Counted from the first letter of the stretch, positions 1 to 11,570 are shown. The stretch is 64,000 nucleotides of DNA from Spirometra erinaceieuropaei (GCA_902702965.1 CACRXP010000015.1:2387448-2451447), one strand, 5' to 3'. Notes: generated by a model not told the origin, from the letters alone. Numbers and translations: made by a program.

Positions 1-328
1 ACTCATACTCCCCCTACATTGTCGCTTAAACCCCCCTCCACCACTGACCACCCCCTCTGTCACCTCAGTTACTAGTTCCTGTCTTCCACCTTCTTCATTA
101 GATTGGGGATCAGTCGTGATGCAAGGTTATACAGGACAGTCCTGATTCCCACACGAAGCTAGCAGTTTTCGGTGATAACATGTACTTGAACGGTTCATAA
201 GATACCATTGCAGGCCCTCCTTGACCGCTTGACCCTCTTATGTCTGAGTTTAGTACTAACACTGAAGACTTGACGTTAAAAACGTCTTGTCTGGATGTGA
301 ACTTACTTCTAACGCTCTTTCTCTCCAG

Positions 329-485
329 GAGTGTGGTAGAGGTCCCAGCATCCCAGGAGACAGATCAGGATCAGACTGACGAATGCGCTCGTGATATGGA
401 AGATGGGAACAAACTTGCCACCCTGTCTGGGGACATCCTTCTCGCATCTGCCTCGCTCTCCTTGGCAGCTTTCCAAAATCCCGCT
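329..485 (+). CDS. PDSS2: PDSS2-like exon (GNKLATLSGD block)
   Basis: Acceptor TTTCTCTCCAG ends at 328 and donor GTAAGT begins at 486. The first base completes a codon from the previous, off-window exon; the exon ends in phase 0. It carries the first strongly conserved PDSS2 block, ending in LAAFQNPA. Confidence 0.85.
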
Positions 486-3400
486 GTAAGTTGACCTTTT
501 GTCTCAAAATTCACCCAAATTAAGATGGTTTGCCCCCATTCCCACTTCACCGTCCCCGCCTTGTCCACGAACACCTTCATTCTTCTAATTATATCCCCTG
601 ATGCAAAGTTCCGTCTCCCCTCAGAGGTCGACATTTTCCAGTCCGTAAACGAATGTCCTTTTATCACTGGTTCAGGTTGTGGAGATCATGTCTGCTGCTA
701 TCGCCGATGCAGTGGCGGCCGACTTCTCTGACTTTATCCAGTTTATGGAGGACGGGACCACACTCTCGACCCCTGTTTCTGAACCTAACAGCCCTTCGGA
801 CAACATTTTGACCAAGTGGCTTGGCCACATCGCGCTAAGACACGGGGTTATGCTTGGGACTTCCTGCGGAGCCACTGTTCTCCTGAGCTCTCATTCGGAG
901 CAGACCGACGTGGCCACGTCTGTATTACCAACTTTTCGCCGTTTTGGCGTTGCCTGGGCTTCCTTCTGCAGACTGACAGACGAATTGGCCTTTTTGAAAA
1001 AGTGCCTGCACGTAAGTACCTAAGTCTTGCCTTACTTGAGAGACTTTCCTGCTGGTTTCCGAAAAAATCATTGGGGAACCCGTGGGACCAGTCAAACAAT
1101 GTGTTCAGTTCAATTAAGTTTTATTGAGGGAAATGTAGGTCTTCACCTTTGAACTCCCTATTTGTTTACAAGCTATTGAAAAATCTCAAAAATTGGGAAA
1201 GTTATCATAAAGGTAACAAATAATCGGAAAAGCGTCAACTCACCACAGATAAACAAACTGTCTCGAGTGTTAGTGATACGAGCAGTAGTACAGCGGTCGT
1301 TTCGAGTGCAGGGAAATGAATAATATACCCAGTGAAAAAAAGTTGCATAGGTGCATGTCAGTAAGCGTGGGCGATGGGTTCGAGACAATAAGAAATTCAA
1401 TGTTAAATGTTACTGAAATATAGCAAGTAGTGTCATATCAACGGGATTTGTCAAGATTACAGAGGTCGGGTGGTAATTTAGTGGACACTGCTATACAAAT
1501 CCAGCTTCCGCTTAAAGACCTCGACGGAAGCAGACGTAACGACATCCACAGGCAGGGCGCTCCAAGCTTCAAGCACTCTGTTGGAGAAGAAGAACTTTCG
1601 TGTGTCCAGCCTGGCCCCGGTCACACGTAGTTTGAATGGATGACCTCGTAGGTTTGTGGTGGTTGCTAACTCAAAGAAGTCCCCCGGTACGAGGCTGCAG
1701 TCCTGACTGCGCATGATACGGAAAGTTTGTATCAAGTCACCCCGTAACTGCCTGTAACTGAAGGGAAAGAGATCAAGGTTAGCTAACCGCGTTGCATATG
1801 GTAGTGAACCCTGTCCTGTCACAAGTTTCGTCGCACGCCTTTGAACCCTTTCGAGGATGCTAAGGTCCTTCGCGGTCCAGGATCTCCAAGATTGGATGGC
1901 AAATTCTAATTGCGGCCGCACAAACGTTCAAAAGACTTTAGCGAAGCAGTCTTCATCAAAGGCAAAGAAAGCCCGCTCGACAAGATGGAGAACTGACATT
2001 GCAAACTTCGCTACCTTCGTGCAGTGCAACGAGGGTTTGAGCGAGGTCGTAATCCATGTTCCTAAGTCCTTCTGCGAGTCCACTTCTTGCAATGGTATAC
2101 CATTCAGGCAGTAAGCCATGTGGTTCGGAAAGCGGGCTCCGCGGACTCGTAGAATATTGCATTTTTTCTCATTGAACGGCAAGAGCCAGTCCTTCGACCA
2201 CTGTTGGATTCGGTTTAAGTTCGCCTGAAAATGCTCTTCGTCGTCGGCAGTTCGAATGACGCTCCAGAGCTTAATATCATCCTCAAACATGGCGACACCA
2301 CAATCCAGTTCACGACCGCAATCGTTGACGTAAATAATCAACAGAGCAGGACCGAAAACTGAGCCTTGGGGAACACCGCTTTCAACGGCAACCTCCGTCG
2401 ACTGCTGGCCACCGACATGGACAGTCTGAGAACGGTCAAATAGGAAGCATTGGATCCATTTTAAGAGGTTGCCCCTAACGCCTGTTAGGCTGAGTTTGTG
2501 CAGGAGTCGCTGATGTTGGACACTATCAAATGTCTCTTTAAAGTCGATATGGACTACATGCAGCACATTGCCTTTATCAACTGACCTAGTCCAACGTTCC
2601 AAACAGCAGAGCAAGTTAGTCACGCAAGACCTGCCACTACAAAACCCATGCTGTGCATCAGATAATAAATTATGCTGCTCTAGGAAGCGCATTAGTTCTC
2701 GCTTAATTATTTTTTCCATGAGTTTGCAGCAGATGGAGGTGAGGCTAATTGGTCTGTAATTGTTTGCAAAGGCCTGGCTGCCTCCTTTGCACAGTGGTGT
2801 GATCCGCGCAGATTTCCAGTCGGCGGGGGGGGGCATCTTGCTGCCAATAGAAGCGAAGAGACGATGTTCGTTTAGTTTTCACCCATCTCGGTTGTTACTC
2901 GTCACCGTCGCGAACGACAACCTCCACCGCGTGCCCCACGAGTTGAGCGCAGCATCGGTGACTTGCGTGGGGATTATCTCGCGGTGGGATGGACTTGCGA
3001 GGCATCTGCCGCACCGTCTCCCTCGCTCACCTTGGTCCGGTCGTAGGACAGTTAAAAGACCCGTCTGCGCGTGCCACACACGACTCAGTCTCCACAGCAT
3101 GCAGTAGGTTCCTGTGTGGGCGACTGGAGTCACACATCAGTGATCATTCCATAGCAGTCACGCTGAGGAGCCATTTTAATTGGACACCCAGTCCTGAGGG
3201 GCGGCCGAGTTATCTTAACAGTTGGCAGTCTTTCAAGTCACTACTTTTAGCGCATCCGGATAGATCTAAGCACGACGACTTTGTTATTGTGAAGAATGCA
3301 CTGATGTGCGGTGATAATGAATTCTCCGGTGTCAACCTCATCTCCCCTCTTTCCTCCCGTGCAGTAGTTAACCGTCCGGGCATTTCAGTCATGTCAGCAT

Positions 3401-6400
3401 GGGTGTAATGACTGATGCAAAGCGAAGACCAATGTCTGAAGTGGGTCACATGCGCGTGTACGACAGTGGTTATGCGCACGCACAGGTTTTTCACTGTTCG
3501 GCAAATGTGTGCCGTGAATCCATCTGACCCGCGTTTTGGGCAAGCACCTCTGCACGTTTTGTGTGACGTACGACAATTCGACCGTCGTGACCGACGATAT
3601 CCACCGTGTGCTCCACAGCAGGGTGGGGGCGGGGACGGTGACTTCGGCGCGTTGATAGTGATAGGGGACTTGCTCAGCATCCATCGCGCACTCCTCCTCC
3701 GTCTGAATCCGGTGTCGCGACAGAGTCTAGAATGAGGTCTTGAGAGCATGCTTATGTCTGATACGGTGAGAACCGGCGTCTAGGCGTCCTATCACAGCCT
3801 GTGTTGACCAGGATTTTACACGCCATGAAAAAAGGTGGGCGGCTCGGATGACAATAGGCGCCGCGAGAGCTTGCAGTTTGGCGTGCCACCACACCACAAA
3901 CGTTGGCAGTTGTTGTGGTCGCGCATTCCGAATAACGCCTGTCAGCTCCAATCTAGCCCCCGTTCTGGTTCAGCGTATCTACGTGGACAAACGTATACAG
4001 TCCGCTATCAGAATTTCTGTTCGTTGTGAACTAATTTATAAATTTTTTGCGATAATTGTTGATTCGATCTTGGTTTATATTGTCTGCGCTGAACGGTTCC
4101 ATCCAAAACTATTTTAGAAATCAGTTTGAAGCGAACTTACCACGTCTGGCTTGTTAGCGTTTTTGTAAGGCTTTGTGCCGGTGTGAGGGAGGGTAAACCC
4201 GTTGTGTATGGAAGACTGTATTCGCTCAGGCGACAGGGTGATGCAGGGGGGGGGGAGGGAGTTATGGGCTTAACGGGGCTACTAAACGCCGCGAAGGCTC
4301 CCGACAGTCATGCTACGTCGGATTGACAGTTTCTCTGTGAGGCGACGAGCAGTCCGTTGCCGTTAGCTGCTGTGATAGTGTCTGCCGTTACACTCAGCGA
4401 TGAGTAAGGTGTAGCCTCATGTCACGGTAAGCCTTGTCTAGCTCTCTTAGGGCAGATTGAACCACAAGATTAACAACATCCAAGGGTATACATATGGCCT
4501 TATACACGAATTCTAAATGGTCTAAGAAGCTGGAAGAGAATGGGCTAATGGCATACAGAGCCACTCGTTCAGCTATTGCGGAAGAGCATGCGATTGGATG
4601 GAAGGATTTAGAAATGCGCTGACAGTTGGTAATCCTTTAAGCCGCTACTTTTAGCGAATCGGAATAGGTGCAAGGATCGATTCTCCAGTGTCGGTCTCAC
4701 ACTCTTCCCTCTCTCCCATGCATCAGTCGACTGTTTGAGCAGTGGCTGACGCGACAAGAAGACCAACGTCTAAGACGTACTATACGCGCTTCGGAGTACT
4801 TGCACTTGTACTTGATACAGCTGCGATCATGCCTGATCTAGCCGGCCTCGATGATGTCACGAACTGTACCTCTTTACGCGTGACGATCCACGGTAGCAGC
4901 TCTGGACAGTTCAACCCATTCCCTTCGCCAACGACGGAGACCGAATACCGGAGGTCCAAGAACCACCTCCATGTCTTGATGAACTGTGTCGAGCCAGGTT
5001 TTGAACTGACCTCCTCTTCGACACCTCCAATGGGGCAACGGGGCCGGATCGAGGGCAGTAACACTGGGCTCCTGAGGTGGACGACGAAGAACATGCCTGA
5101 ACCACCTCAGTCGTCCTTTCTTGGATGGCCTGAGTTATCCTTGCGATGTCGTCGCAGCGAGCGCGGACTGTCTCGTTTGAGACGAAGTCGGTCAACTTCG
5201 CTCGAAGGATGGTCCTCAATCATAGGTGGTCAAATGCCCTCAGTTTTCGCCCGTCCTCCACGCGCAAAGCCCAACATTCACAACCATAGAGAAGAACAGA
5301 TCGGACAGATGCACGGTACGCGTGAATCTTAGTGGCGATGGAGAGGTCGCGTCGGATCCATAGGCATTTTCTAAGGCTCGAGAAAACCCAGCGGGCAGCA
5401 TCAATCCCAGTCATCAGGAACAACCTCGTCTCCCCACGCTCGCTCAATCACCTCATGGAGCCAGGGCGCCAGTGTCGACACAAGACTTAAAGTTTTCAGC
5501 GGGTATACCGTCCTCTCCGGGTGCCTTCGGAGTCCAGACTCCCCCTATTTGTGGCATAAAATCCTGTCCAGGTGTTTGCAATGGACCAGGAGAGGGCGTG
5601 ATGGTACACCTAGGTGCGGGTTTACTCGCCTTGCCAGCTATCTGCCCCCTCCCGCCCCCGGTTTTCTTGACTGTGTCTTGACACCGAGCGCAGATGGGGG
5701 AGGAGGAGAGAGTGGGATGGATGCTGCGCAAATCTACACTCACTATAAACGAGATCACGCGCAAGTCACAGTTCCTGTTCTCACGGTGGACATCGTCGGT
5801 CACGACGGTTGAACGGTAGTTTCGGACGTGCTCGAACTCAACGCAACCCGAGTGACACGTGTCGTGAGCCAGCTTGTCTCCTGTTTCAGTCATACGTATC
5901 TGCAATACAGCCTGTTGCGTGGCCTACGACAGTATAGTAAAAAATAACTAATGTAAGCCCGAAATCCATAGGAGGCCTTGCTAAACACCGGACAGTCAGC
6001 TGACTGTTTCATATCAACTGAATCCCCGACCACATCTTACCGCTGAGTAGTCAACAAAGACATCGAAGCGTCATTCTGAAATGCCAGAGCCCCAGGTCTG
6101 ACGGTTCTGAATGGACCCCCTTTCCGTTCACAAATGTGTTTACTCCTAGTTGGTTTTCTCACCATAGCAGTGTCCGTTTTTTGGGACGGCTAAGACAAGA
6201 AGACATCTTTATATCTTGTAAAGAGTCATGGTGGTTTGTGTCGGAGTCATCGGACATGCAGTTGAAGCAACTGCTAACCTTTAAGACACCGGACACCATT
6301 ACTCGCCACATACACAATGACAAGGCCTCACAGACGAATTGTATGGTCATTAGTGTATATTTAAAAATTTCCGGTCGAGACCCAAGTTTTAGCTTTGTCA

Positions 6401-7191
6401 AACACTGAAAGAACCAGAATTAAAAATTGATGTTGCCTAGCACGATCTTTAGACTCGTTGCCTTATAATTGATGAGGAAGATCGGCTCTGAGCGGGCGAA
6501 TATGTCAGGTGTGCAATTCGGCCCGATTTCCGCCATATTTTCTCACCTGCGGACGAGGCAGTGGGCACCAGGGTAAATGTGTAGGCCAGCCACCCTGTAT
6601 TCATTTCTTCCTAAAATAAAGGAGACGTCTCGTTACTGATTAAATAATCACGCTGAGAGCACGCGACGCCTGTTCGCACAACGGGAATTGTGACTTGATC
6701 TGTACCGTTTTCGTTATTCATCCCTGCTTACCCGGCTTCATACTACTTACGCTCAATTAGTAAGCTGTCGGGCGAGCGGGCAAGAACACAAAAAACTTCT
6801 CATCCCATTACGCACACCGTCTCGTGTCTTTCCGCCATAGGACAATGGCATCAAAGCTGCAACAGTTAGGACGCCAGCACTGCCCTTCCCCTGTCTCGGT
6901 TTTACTGCATACGGTCTGTTCGAGCCAATGCTTGCTGACGCCTGCCGCCTTCTTGGTGGCAGCGGTCAGCTGGAAACTGTCGCCGCACTCTACGCCAAGG
7001 CCGTCGAGCGACTGCGCGGAGATCTGCTTGCGGCCCTGAGCAGCCTGTTCCAGCTCTCTGTCCGGCGGGGTGGGCAGCAGCAGGAGGAGGAGGAGATGGA
7101 CATTCTTTCGGACGCGGTCGCTCTGCTTCTCTCCGATGCTGCTTCCCTCCAAGACGATCTCTCCATCCCCGTTGCCAAGCAGCGATCATAG
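329..7191 (+). CDS. PDSS2: PDSS2-like prenyl diphosphate synthase subunit 2, 3' part of gene (three exons)
   Basis: Non-catalytic subunit of the mitochondrial heteromeric decaprenyl/solanesyl diphosphate synthase, which makes the isoprenoid tail of ubiquinone (and rhodoquinone in helminths). Seen: exon 329-485 reads GNKLATLSGDILLASAS, close to the conserved GNKIAILSGDFLLA block of animal PDSS2; exon 676-1011 continues in phase (VVEIMSAAIADAVA, then an all-helical region with WLGHIALRHG); exon 6841-7191 gives the C-terminal helices and a TAG stop. The 5' exons lie left of the window. The catalytic DDxxD motifs are absent here, as expected for subunit 2. The last intron (1012-6840) holds CR1 and RTE debris. 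The segment joining the second and last exons fits known PDSS2 poorly, so an exon may be missed or the 5' border of the last exon may be wrong. Family assignment is fairly secure. Confidence 0.82.
676..1011 (+). CDS. PDSS2: PDSS2-like exon (central helices)
   Basis: Acceptor TGGTTCAG ends at 675 and donor GTAAGT begins at 1012; 112 codons, phase 0 at both ends. The start VVEIMSAAIADAV matches the helix after the LSGD block in PDSS2, and LRHGVMLGTSCGATVLLS matches the LSHGALLAKSCQAAMELA helix of the vertebrate protein. Confidence 0.85.
1478..2845 (-). pseudogene. CR1/jockey-like LINE reverse transcriptase, 5'-truncated
   Basis: Reads on the minus strand from the RT fingers (DWKSARITPLCKGGS) through motif A (IDFKETFDSV), motif B (SGVPQGSVFGP) and motif C to the 3' thumb domain, ending in a stop at about 1478. 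In the 302-residue ORF (1928-2836) motif A Asp is near residue 98, SGVPQGS at 153-159 and FEDD (normally FADD) at 184-187. One frameshift near 1928-1935 in a T-run separates the RT from the C-terminal part (1478-1921, FVRPQLEFAIQSW). The endonuclease and ORF1 are missing. It sits in the last PDSS2 intron in antisense orientation. Confidence 0.85.
2885..3115 (+). repeat. RTE 5'-region fragment
   Basis: Carries the recurrent block with GTGACTTGCG, then a TTAT stretch, then GGACTTGCGAGGCATC and a pyrimidine-rich CTCCCTCGCTC run. It is shared with 3555-3735, 39731-39935 and the minus-sense copies at 5640-5905 and 46065-46245. In the 5.6 kb copy this block lies just 5' of the RT, which defines it as the RTE 5' region. 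Confidence 0.5.
3205..3270 (-). repeat. RTE 3'-tail fragment
   Basis: AGTTGGCAGTCTTTCAAG followed by ACTTTTAGCGCATCC recurs at 4625-4690 and 40200-40260, and in opposite orientation at 26190-26260. At 40.2 kb it forms the distal 3' end of a minus-sense RTE fragment, so these are 3' tails. Confidence 0.45.
3555..3735 (+). repeat. RTE 5'-region fragment
   Basis: CGACCGTCGTGACCGACGAT, then CCACCGTGTG, GTGACTTCGGCGCG, TTGATAGTGATAGGGGACTTG and CGGTGTCGCGACAGAGTC. These are in the same order and sense as the other RTE 5' fragments. No RT follows; the fragment runs into unrelated sequence. Confidence 0.55.
4625..5905 (-). pseudogene. RTE-type non-LTR retrotransposon with the RT core deleted
   Basis: On the minus strand: a 5' region (5905-5640), the N-terminal RT segment (KAPGEDGIPAENFKSCVD, then LHEVIERAWGDEVVPDDW at about 5460-5405), then directly the post-RT segment (DAARWVFSSLRKCLWIRRDL, YRASVRSVLLYGCECWALR) and the degraded C-terminal part to about 4840, followed by a 3'-tail match at 4690-4625. 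The catalytic palm between PDDW and ARWVF is missing. Several frameshifts are present. It lies within the last PDSS2 intron. Confidence 0.8.
5906..6840. other. Intronic stretch with no recognised feature
   Basis: No gene or clear repeat recognised. The short ORFs on both strands at 6136-6408 overlap each other and show no family features. A pyrimidine-containing run just before 6841 serves as the candidate acceptor of the terminal PDSS2 exon. Confidence 0.4.
6841..7191 (+). CDS. PDSS2: PDSS2-like terminal exon
   Basis: An open frame from a candidate acceptor (CCGCCATAG, ending 6840) to TAG at 7189-7191. The part from about 6928 (LADACRLLGGSGQLETVA, then ALYAKAVERLRGDLLAALSSL) resembles the final helices of PDSS2. 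Residues encoded by 6841-6927 do not resemble the family, whereas another frame there gives PVSVLLHTV, faintly like the family's SAPVVLH segment. The 5' border or a frameshift is therefore unresolved. An acidic Q/E run (7077-7096) precedes the stop and is unlike the vertebrate C-terminus. Confidence 0.6.
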   Translation, partial: DNGIKAATVRTPALPFPCLGFTAYGLFEPMLADACRLLGGSGQLETVAALYAKAVERLRGDLLAALSSLFQLSVRRGGQQQEEEEMDILSDAVALLLSDAASLQDDLSIPVAKQRS

Positions 7192-7417
7192 TATCCCTCT
7201 CTTTAGTCTGATTAACGTCCTCAACCGCCTGCCCCTCAATGTGAAAGCCCCATTCTACTTTTATGTGTGTGTGTAAATAATGTAGATTACTTTTGGAATC
7301 AAGGACTCATTTTCGTTGCGTACAGAGAGACATTTACAAATGAAGGCGAAATTTCAATTTCCAGGTGTATGCATAAGTGAAGAAGAAGAGGGGTCGAGCA
7401 CCGGAACACTGTGTTTA
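7192..7417. other. PDSS2 3' flank
   Basis: Sequence after the PDSS2 stop. It holds a short (TG)n run near 7263-7273. No canonical AATAAA is seen before the Penelope-like element starts. Confidence 0.35.
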
Positions 7418-7480
7418 TTGTTGTCCTGAGCTTTCGGACTCGTGCAGGAATCCATCGTCAGAGGTAGTAGCAGAAACAGG
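7418..7480 (-). ncRNA. Hammerhead-like ribozyme in Penelope 3' tail
   Basis: Minus strand: core CTGACGA (7461-7455), one extra T, stem II GGATTC (6-nt loop) GAGTCC fully paired with one G-U, then GAAAGCTC (7435-7428) and AGG. This fits the CUGANGA...GAAA...NUH layout of a type I hammerhead, with helix III reduced to the palindrome AGCU and GCUC as cleavage context. CCU before the core pairs with AGG after it (helix I). It lies about 35-50 nt past the stop of the PLE ORF. Hammerheads in PLE terminal repeats are an established observation for this element class. Activity is untested, and the extra U beside the core could reduce it. Confidence 0.6.
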
Positions 7481-7511
7481 ACAAACGACAGTTATAGGGC
7501 ATGTAGGCCAA

Positions 7512-9110
7512 TCATCGACCGGCGGCGCAAGACTGGAGGTGACTACGCAGGACTCTGTACGCCGGCGCCAGATCGATAAATCGATTGACCGAGTTCTCAT
7601 CCGAGGCCCAGGCTTCAATCAATTCTCGGCCTGTTTCGTTTCCGGCGTGGGCGACTATTTCGGTGGCTGCGAAGTGACCCATTTCGTAGGTGTGAGCGGG
7701 CATTTGTGATAATGCGTCGCCTCGTCGCACAGCCAGCTTATGTTCATGTATGCACGATCCGAGCATGCGTCCAGTCTGTTCTGTGTAGTTACAAGGACAA
7801 TTCTGACACGGAATGCGATACACTACTCCAGATTGCTCTTCAGGCTTTAAGCAGTCTTTGATTTTCATGACCCTGTTGCACATGGTGGCTTTGGGGCGGT
7901 GTGCAATTCCAACACCCAGTTCTGCAGCAATGCGCTCGGTCGCTTCTGAAACGCCCTTGATGTATGGCCGAGAATGCGATATCGTCGGTGGTGTTGATGT
8001 TCGAGTTCTCTGGTGGCGACCGCTTAGGCAGCGAATTATGAATGCCCTCGGATAGCCATTTTTCACAAACTGGTCGCGGAGAGAACGGGTCTCACGCGCT
8101 CTGTCCTCCGGTTTGCTGCAATGAGTTTGGATTCTTTTGAAGAGCGTCTTCACACAGCTTCGTTTGTGAGCCACCGGATGGTTGCTGTGAAAACTGAGAA
8201 GCTGTGTGGTGTTCGTTGCCTTCCTATAAACCGTCGTTTCAAGTTCACCGTTAAGGTTTCGTCTGACAAGCACATCCAGGGAGGGCAACTGCGGTTCCTG
8301 TTCTTCCCTCGTGAATTTTATATCAGGGAAGACTGCGTTGAGCAGGTTGTGGAAATGTTGCAGCATGCCCTTCTTTACGATGACGAACGTTTCGTCTGCG
8401 TAACGGCGCCAAAACACCGGTTCATGCTGGATGAAGACAATCTTTTCTAACTCCTGTAGGACCAGTTCTGTCACTAAACCGGAGACCAGTGAGCCCATTG
8501 GAGTTCCCTTGATTTGTTCATAGGTCTCTCCCGCAAGAATGAAGAAAGTTTGTTGGCAGAATTCAAACAGTTTCATGAGGTGTTCAATTTTGAGTGCATT
8601 CTGAGTCTCATCGTACGCCTCTTCAAGTATCTTGCGCAAGACTTCGCGGGCCAAGTTTGGTGGGATGGACGTGAATATCGACGTCACATCGAAGGAGACC
8701 ATGATTTCGTCCGACTGAATCCTCCGACCTCGGAGGTCTATGAGGAATTGAGAGGCTGATCGAACCGAGCTAGTCGAATTGCCTTGGAGGAACTTCAGTT
8801 TTGAGTACATCCACTTTGCCAAATTGTAGGTGGGGCTGCCTTTTAGGGCAACGATTGGCCGAAGTGGAACATTTGCTTTATGGATTTTTGGCAGACCATA
8901 GAATCGAGCTAGAGACATAGAGGGCCATTTGGTTCGCTGCCTTAGAGATACAAATTAGGTGAAGGTTCAAGTGTCTGTCCTCTTTGTCCTGATACACTTT
9001 GGGTACCCTTTGTAACTCTGAGCTGGAAGCTGGTAGCCCCCTGACAACCTTCAATGCGTAAGACCCTGCTTGTATAAGTCTTACCACATTCTGTTGAGAG
9101 AATGCACTCG
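7512..9110 (-). mobile_element. Penelope-like element (RT + GIY-YIG), family 1
   Basis: One 468-codon frame (8918-7512, minus) with PLE hallmarks: YGLPKIHK (residues 7-14), FDVTSIFTSIP (76-86), GTPMGS (138-143), motif C at 173-176, then a C-terminal GIY-YIG-like domain from about 364 (GVVYRI) with a Cys-rich linker (CQNCPC). Further N-terminal PLE sequence lies in another frame at 9087-8878, so the element is 5'-frameshifted. Two catalytic sites look dead: motif C is YADE instead of YADD, and the YIG position reads YTE, with LGSC where the Arg motif should be. It lies downstream of PDSS2 in antisense. RT plus GIY-YIG identity is secure. Confidence 0.88.
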
Positions 9111-9456
9111 TTTTTCGGGGAATAATGTGTTCCTCTGATTGAAAAGGCGTCTTTCGACGTTAAAAGAACTCACCAGCTCTTGCGTACTTCTAACCACAGC
9201 CTGCTGTTTTACTGGTACCTAGGGGTTTCCAAATTGCGTACTTTGTACGTTCAATTTAAGCTTTTACGACATTGGGGAGGACTCACTTGGGGCCCAGAAA
9301 CGCTTGCAATATATATGTATACTCCGAAACAGCATCAGAGATCCTGTTGGCGCTATGTTGCTTACATGGGCTGCGCGATATACCATGTTTGACAGCTCAG
9401 GCACCATCCAAAAGCTGCGAGGGACCATCGTCGACTCCCTGGCGTTCTCTGGAAAA

Positions 9457-9755
9457 TACTGTGATTGACCGATCTCATGAATTTTGGCTGAAATTCAGAT
9501 ATTCAAATATATCTCGTAGAAACCACGAACAGAAATATGCCTTCTTTCAGTCGTTCGATAGAGAATCACGACATCTCTATATTTTATACTCGACGAAGGA
9601 ATATAGTTAGGTTTTAAAAAGTTTCTAATCATGGGATTTTTTAAGACCGCACAATCTCCTTTCATATAGCATCGTACCGCCTAAGTAATCCTTCCTAATC
9701 GAAAACGCATTTTTGAATCCCAGCCAACATTTCATGAGATCGGTCACTTACTGTA
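9457..9755. mobile_element. Short TA-flanked TIR element (MITE-like)
   Basis: About 299 bp. TGACCGATCTCATGAA (9466-9481) is repeated as a perfect inverted copy at 9731-9746, and the outer ends read TACTGT and ACTGTA. The interior contains the AT-rich motif (TTTTATACTCGACGAAGGA) shared with 13.1, 13.6, 39.5 and 41.6 kb. The TACAGT-like ends recall Tc1/mariner-type elements; there is no transposase. Confidence 0.6.
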
Positions 9756-11570
9756 CTCCAGTATTGGAATTGTAACTTTTTAGTTTTCTCAGAAATTAAT
9801 CACTAACTTGGAGTAAACCAGTCTATTTGAGACTTATGGACTCGGGCTATGCCACTTGGGTTATAATTTAAACATAGGGAAATTTCTCAAAATTACAAAC
9901 GTCTGGCAAACCACCAGGCATCTTTACTTCCAAGAGAGATTTTAATCAAATATCATTTCAGCGAGCCAAGTAGAAGGGCCTCGTAAATCAGTGGCGAAAA
10001 CGCACACAACTTGAGTCGTCCACATTTAGCGAATGTGTTCTTTGCGAGCGTCCGTAGGGGGCGAATGCGGATCTGGATTGCAGGAGTTACCAAAGAGACC
10101 CTTTATCTCCAGGGACATATTTTAATGTTCCAACCAAAGCTTCATGACGTTTCCGCGTGCCTTACCCGGTCAGCCCTTTCATAATCTGGTTCCGTGTCTT
10201 TTGTGTCGGGAACGTAATCGCCGAGCAAAACCGGTTTGTTCTTACCACCGTGCTAGTGCAAGCCCATTGCTGAAATACTGTCAAACGTTCGTCTGGCTGC
10301 CTGCAACTGCAAGAGACGCGGACATGCCTTCTGGGTCCTTAGCTAACAAGGGATTGGCTGCTCTAAGGCCGTTGGATGCACGGACAGGGCGTTGAGGGAA
10401 GTCTGCCGCCTTGCTGATTGGTTGACATCGACCGGGAATGATGGTTTCAGAGAACGCTTTCATTTCTCGCATTACATGGACGAGTGCGGGCGGGTTTGTT
10501 GCCTAATACTTTTGTGCTTTTTTACTTTAAAGCATTTCATTTTGGTAATATGGATTTTGGAGTTGCGGTATGTGTAAATGGCTGAAAAATCCCCCCAATT
10601 CAGCGTCAAAGGTCATTACTTTATGCCGGACGGCTGGCTACAGGTTCACCCATTGAACGCTGCTTTGGAAAGTGCACGCATTTATCCCCATATACGGCAA
10701 TAACTAGTCGGCAGCTTAACGCTTATGACGATAATTCCTGTGGCATTAACTTAAAAAAACCTGCCGAAATAAAGTCATGACAGTCTTTCCGACTGTTTTT
10801 CAGGACGAACGATGCTTCTGGCCGTCTTGTTGCTGCCCAAGTGCGATTATAATAGTCTGCGTCAACGTTTACCGATTCTACTAAGGGCTGGGGCGAGTTA
10901 GCTACCAACCGTCATTTGGCTGCCATCCTGAAGCGGCAGTGTGCCACCTATCCATAGAATCATTTAGTAAGCGCTGAAGTGTTTTCCAGAAAAAAAGTGT
11001 TTCGGTTTGGAAGAAAGCCTAGGGTTTTCTGCCTTCGTTGGAAATTCCGCCTGACCGCACTCACAGGTCGTTTATACGCATGCCAAAGTCCACCATGGGA
11101 CCACACCAACCGCTCGCTACATGAAAAACACCATATCGTCTTGGAAAGTTCAATCAAACAGAATGTCCATCGTAATTAGAGTTACATGATATACCAGCTA
11201 CTTTGCACACGTCTTGGGCTGCCCCTCCAACGCAGGGTAAGAAAAGTTGTGAAAGTAGCCGCCATGTTAAGTCATTTGGAGACATAAGGGCTATGCATAA
11301 AAGCTGGATTGAATTCCCCAAACTATGAATTCACCGAGTCTTTTTAGATCGAAACAACTCAAACGTTGATGGAAGGTTGCCTTCATAAGCAGACTGTAAG
11401 GGATGGACTCCTCGTTAATTCCCTTCAGAACCTTCAGTCGTCCTGCATAAATGCTAGAGGGCAATCAGCCATAGCCCCTCTGAGTGAACTTACTATAAAA
11501 AGACTAGGGAACTGTGGTAATCAAATTGTCCGGTGGTTATAATCCTGAGCTTCCATAGCTACTCTGACTG
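9756..11570. other. Intergenic stretch, nothing recognised
   Basis: Short overlapping ORFs on both strands with no family motif. No repeat of this window is clearly shared. Probably decayed mobile DNA, but that is not shown. Confidence 0.35.

Noticed and set aside
3210..3749. 179-codon minus ORF over 3.2-3.7 kb
   Set aside because: Lies across RTE 5' and 3' fragments, has no family motif, and is antisense to the repeat consensus.
6136..6408. Overlapping ORFs on both strands considered as a hidden PDSS2 exon
   Set aside because: Neither frame shows the missing PDSS2 segment.
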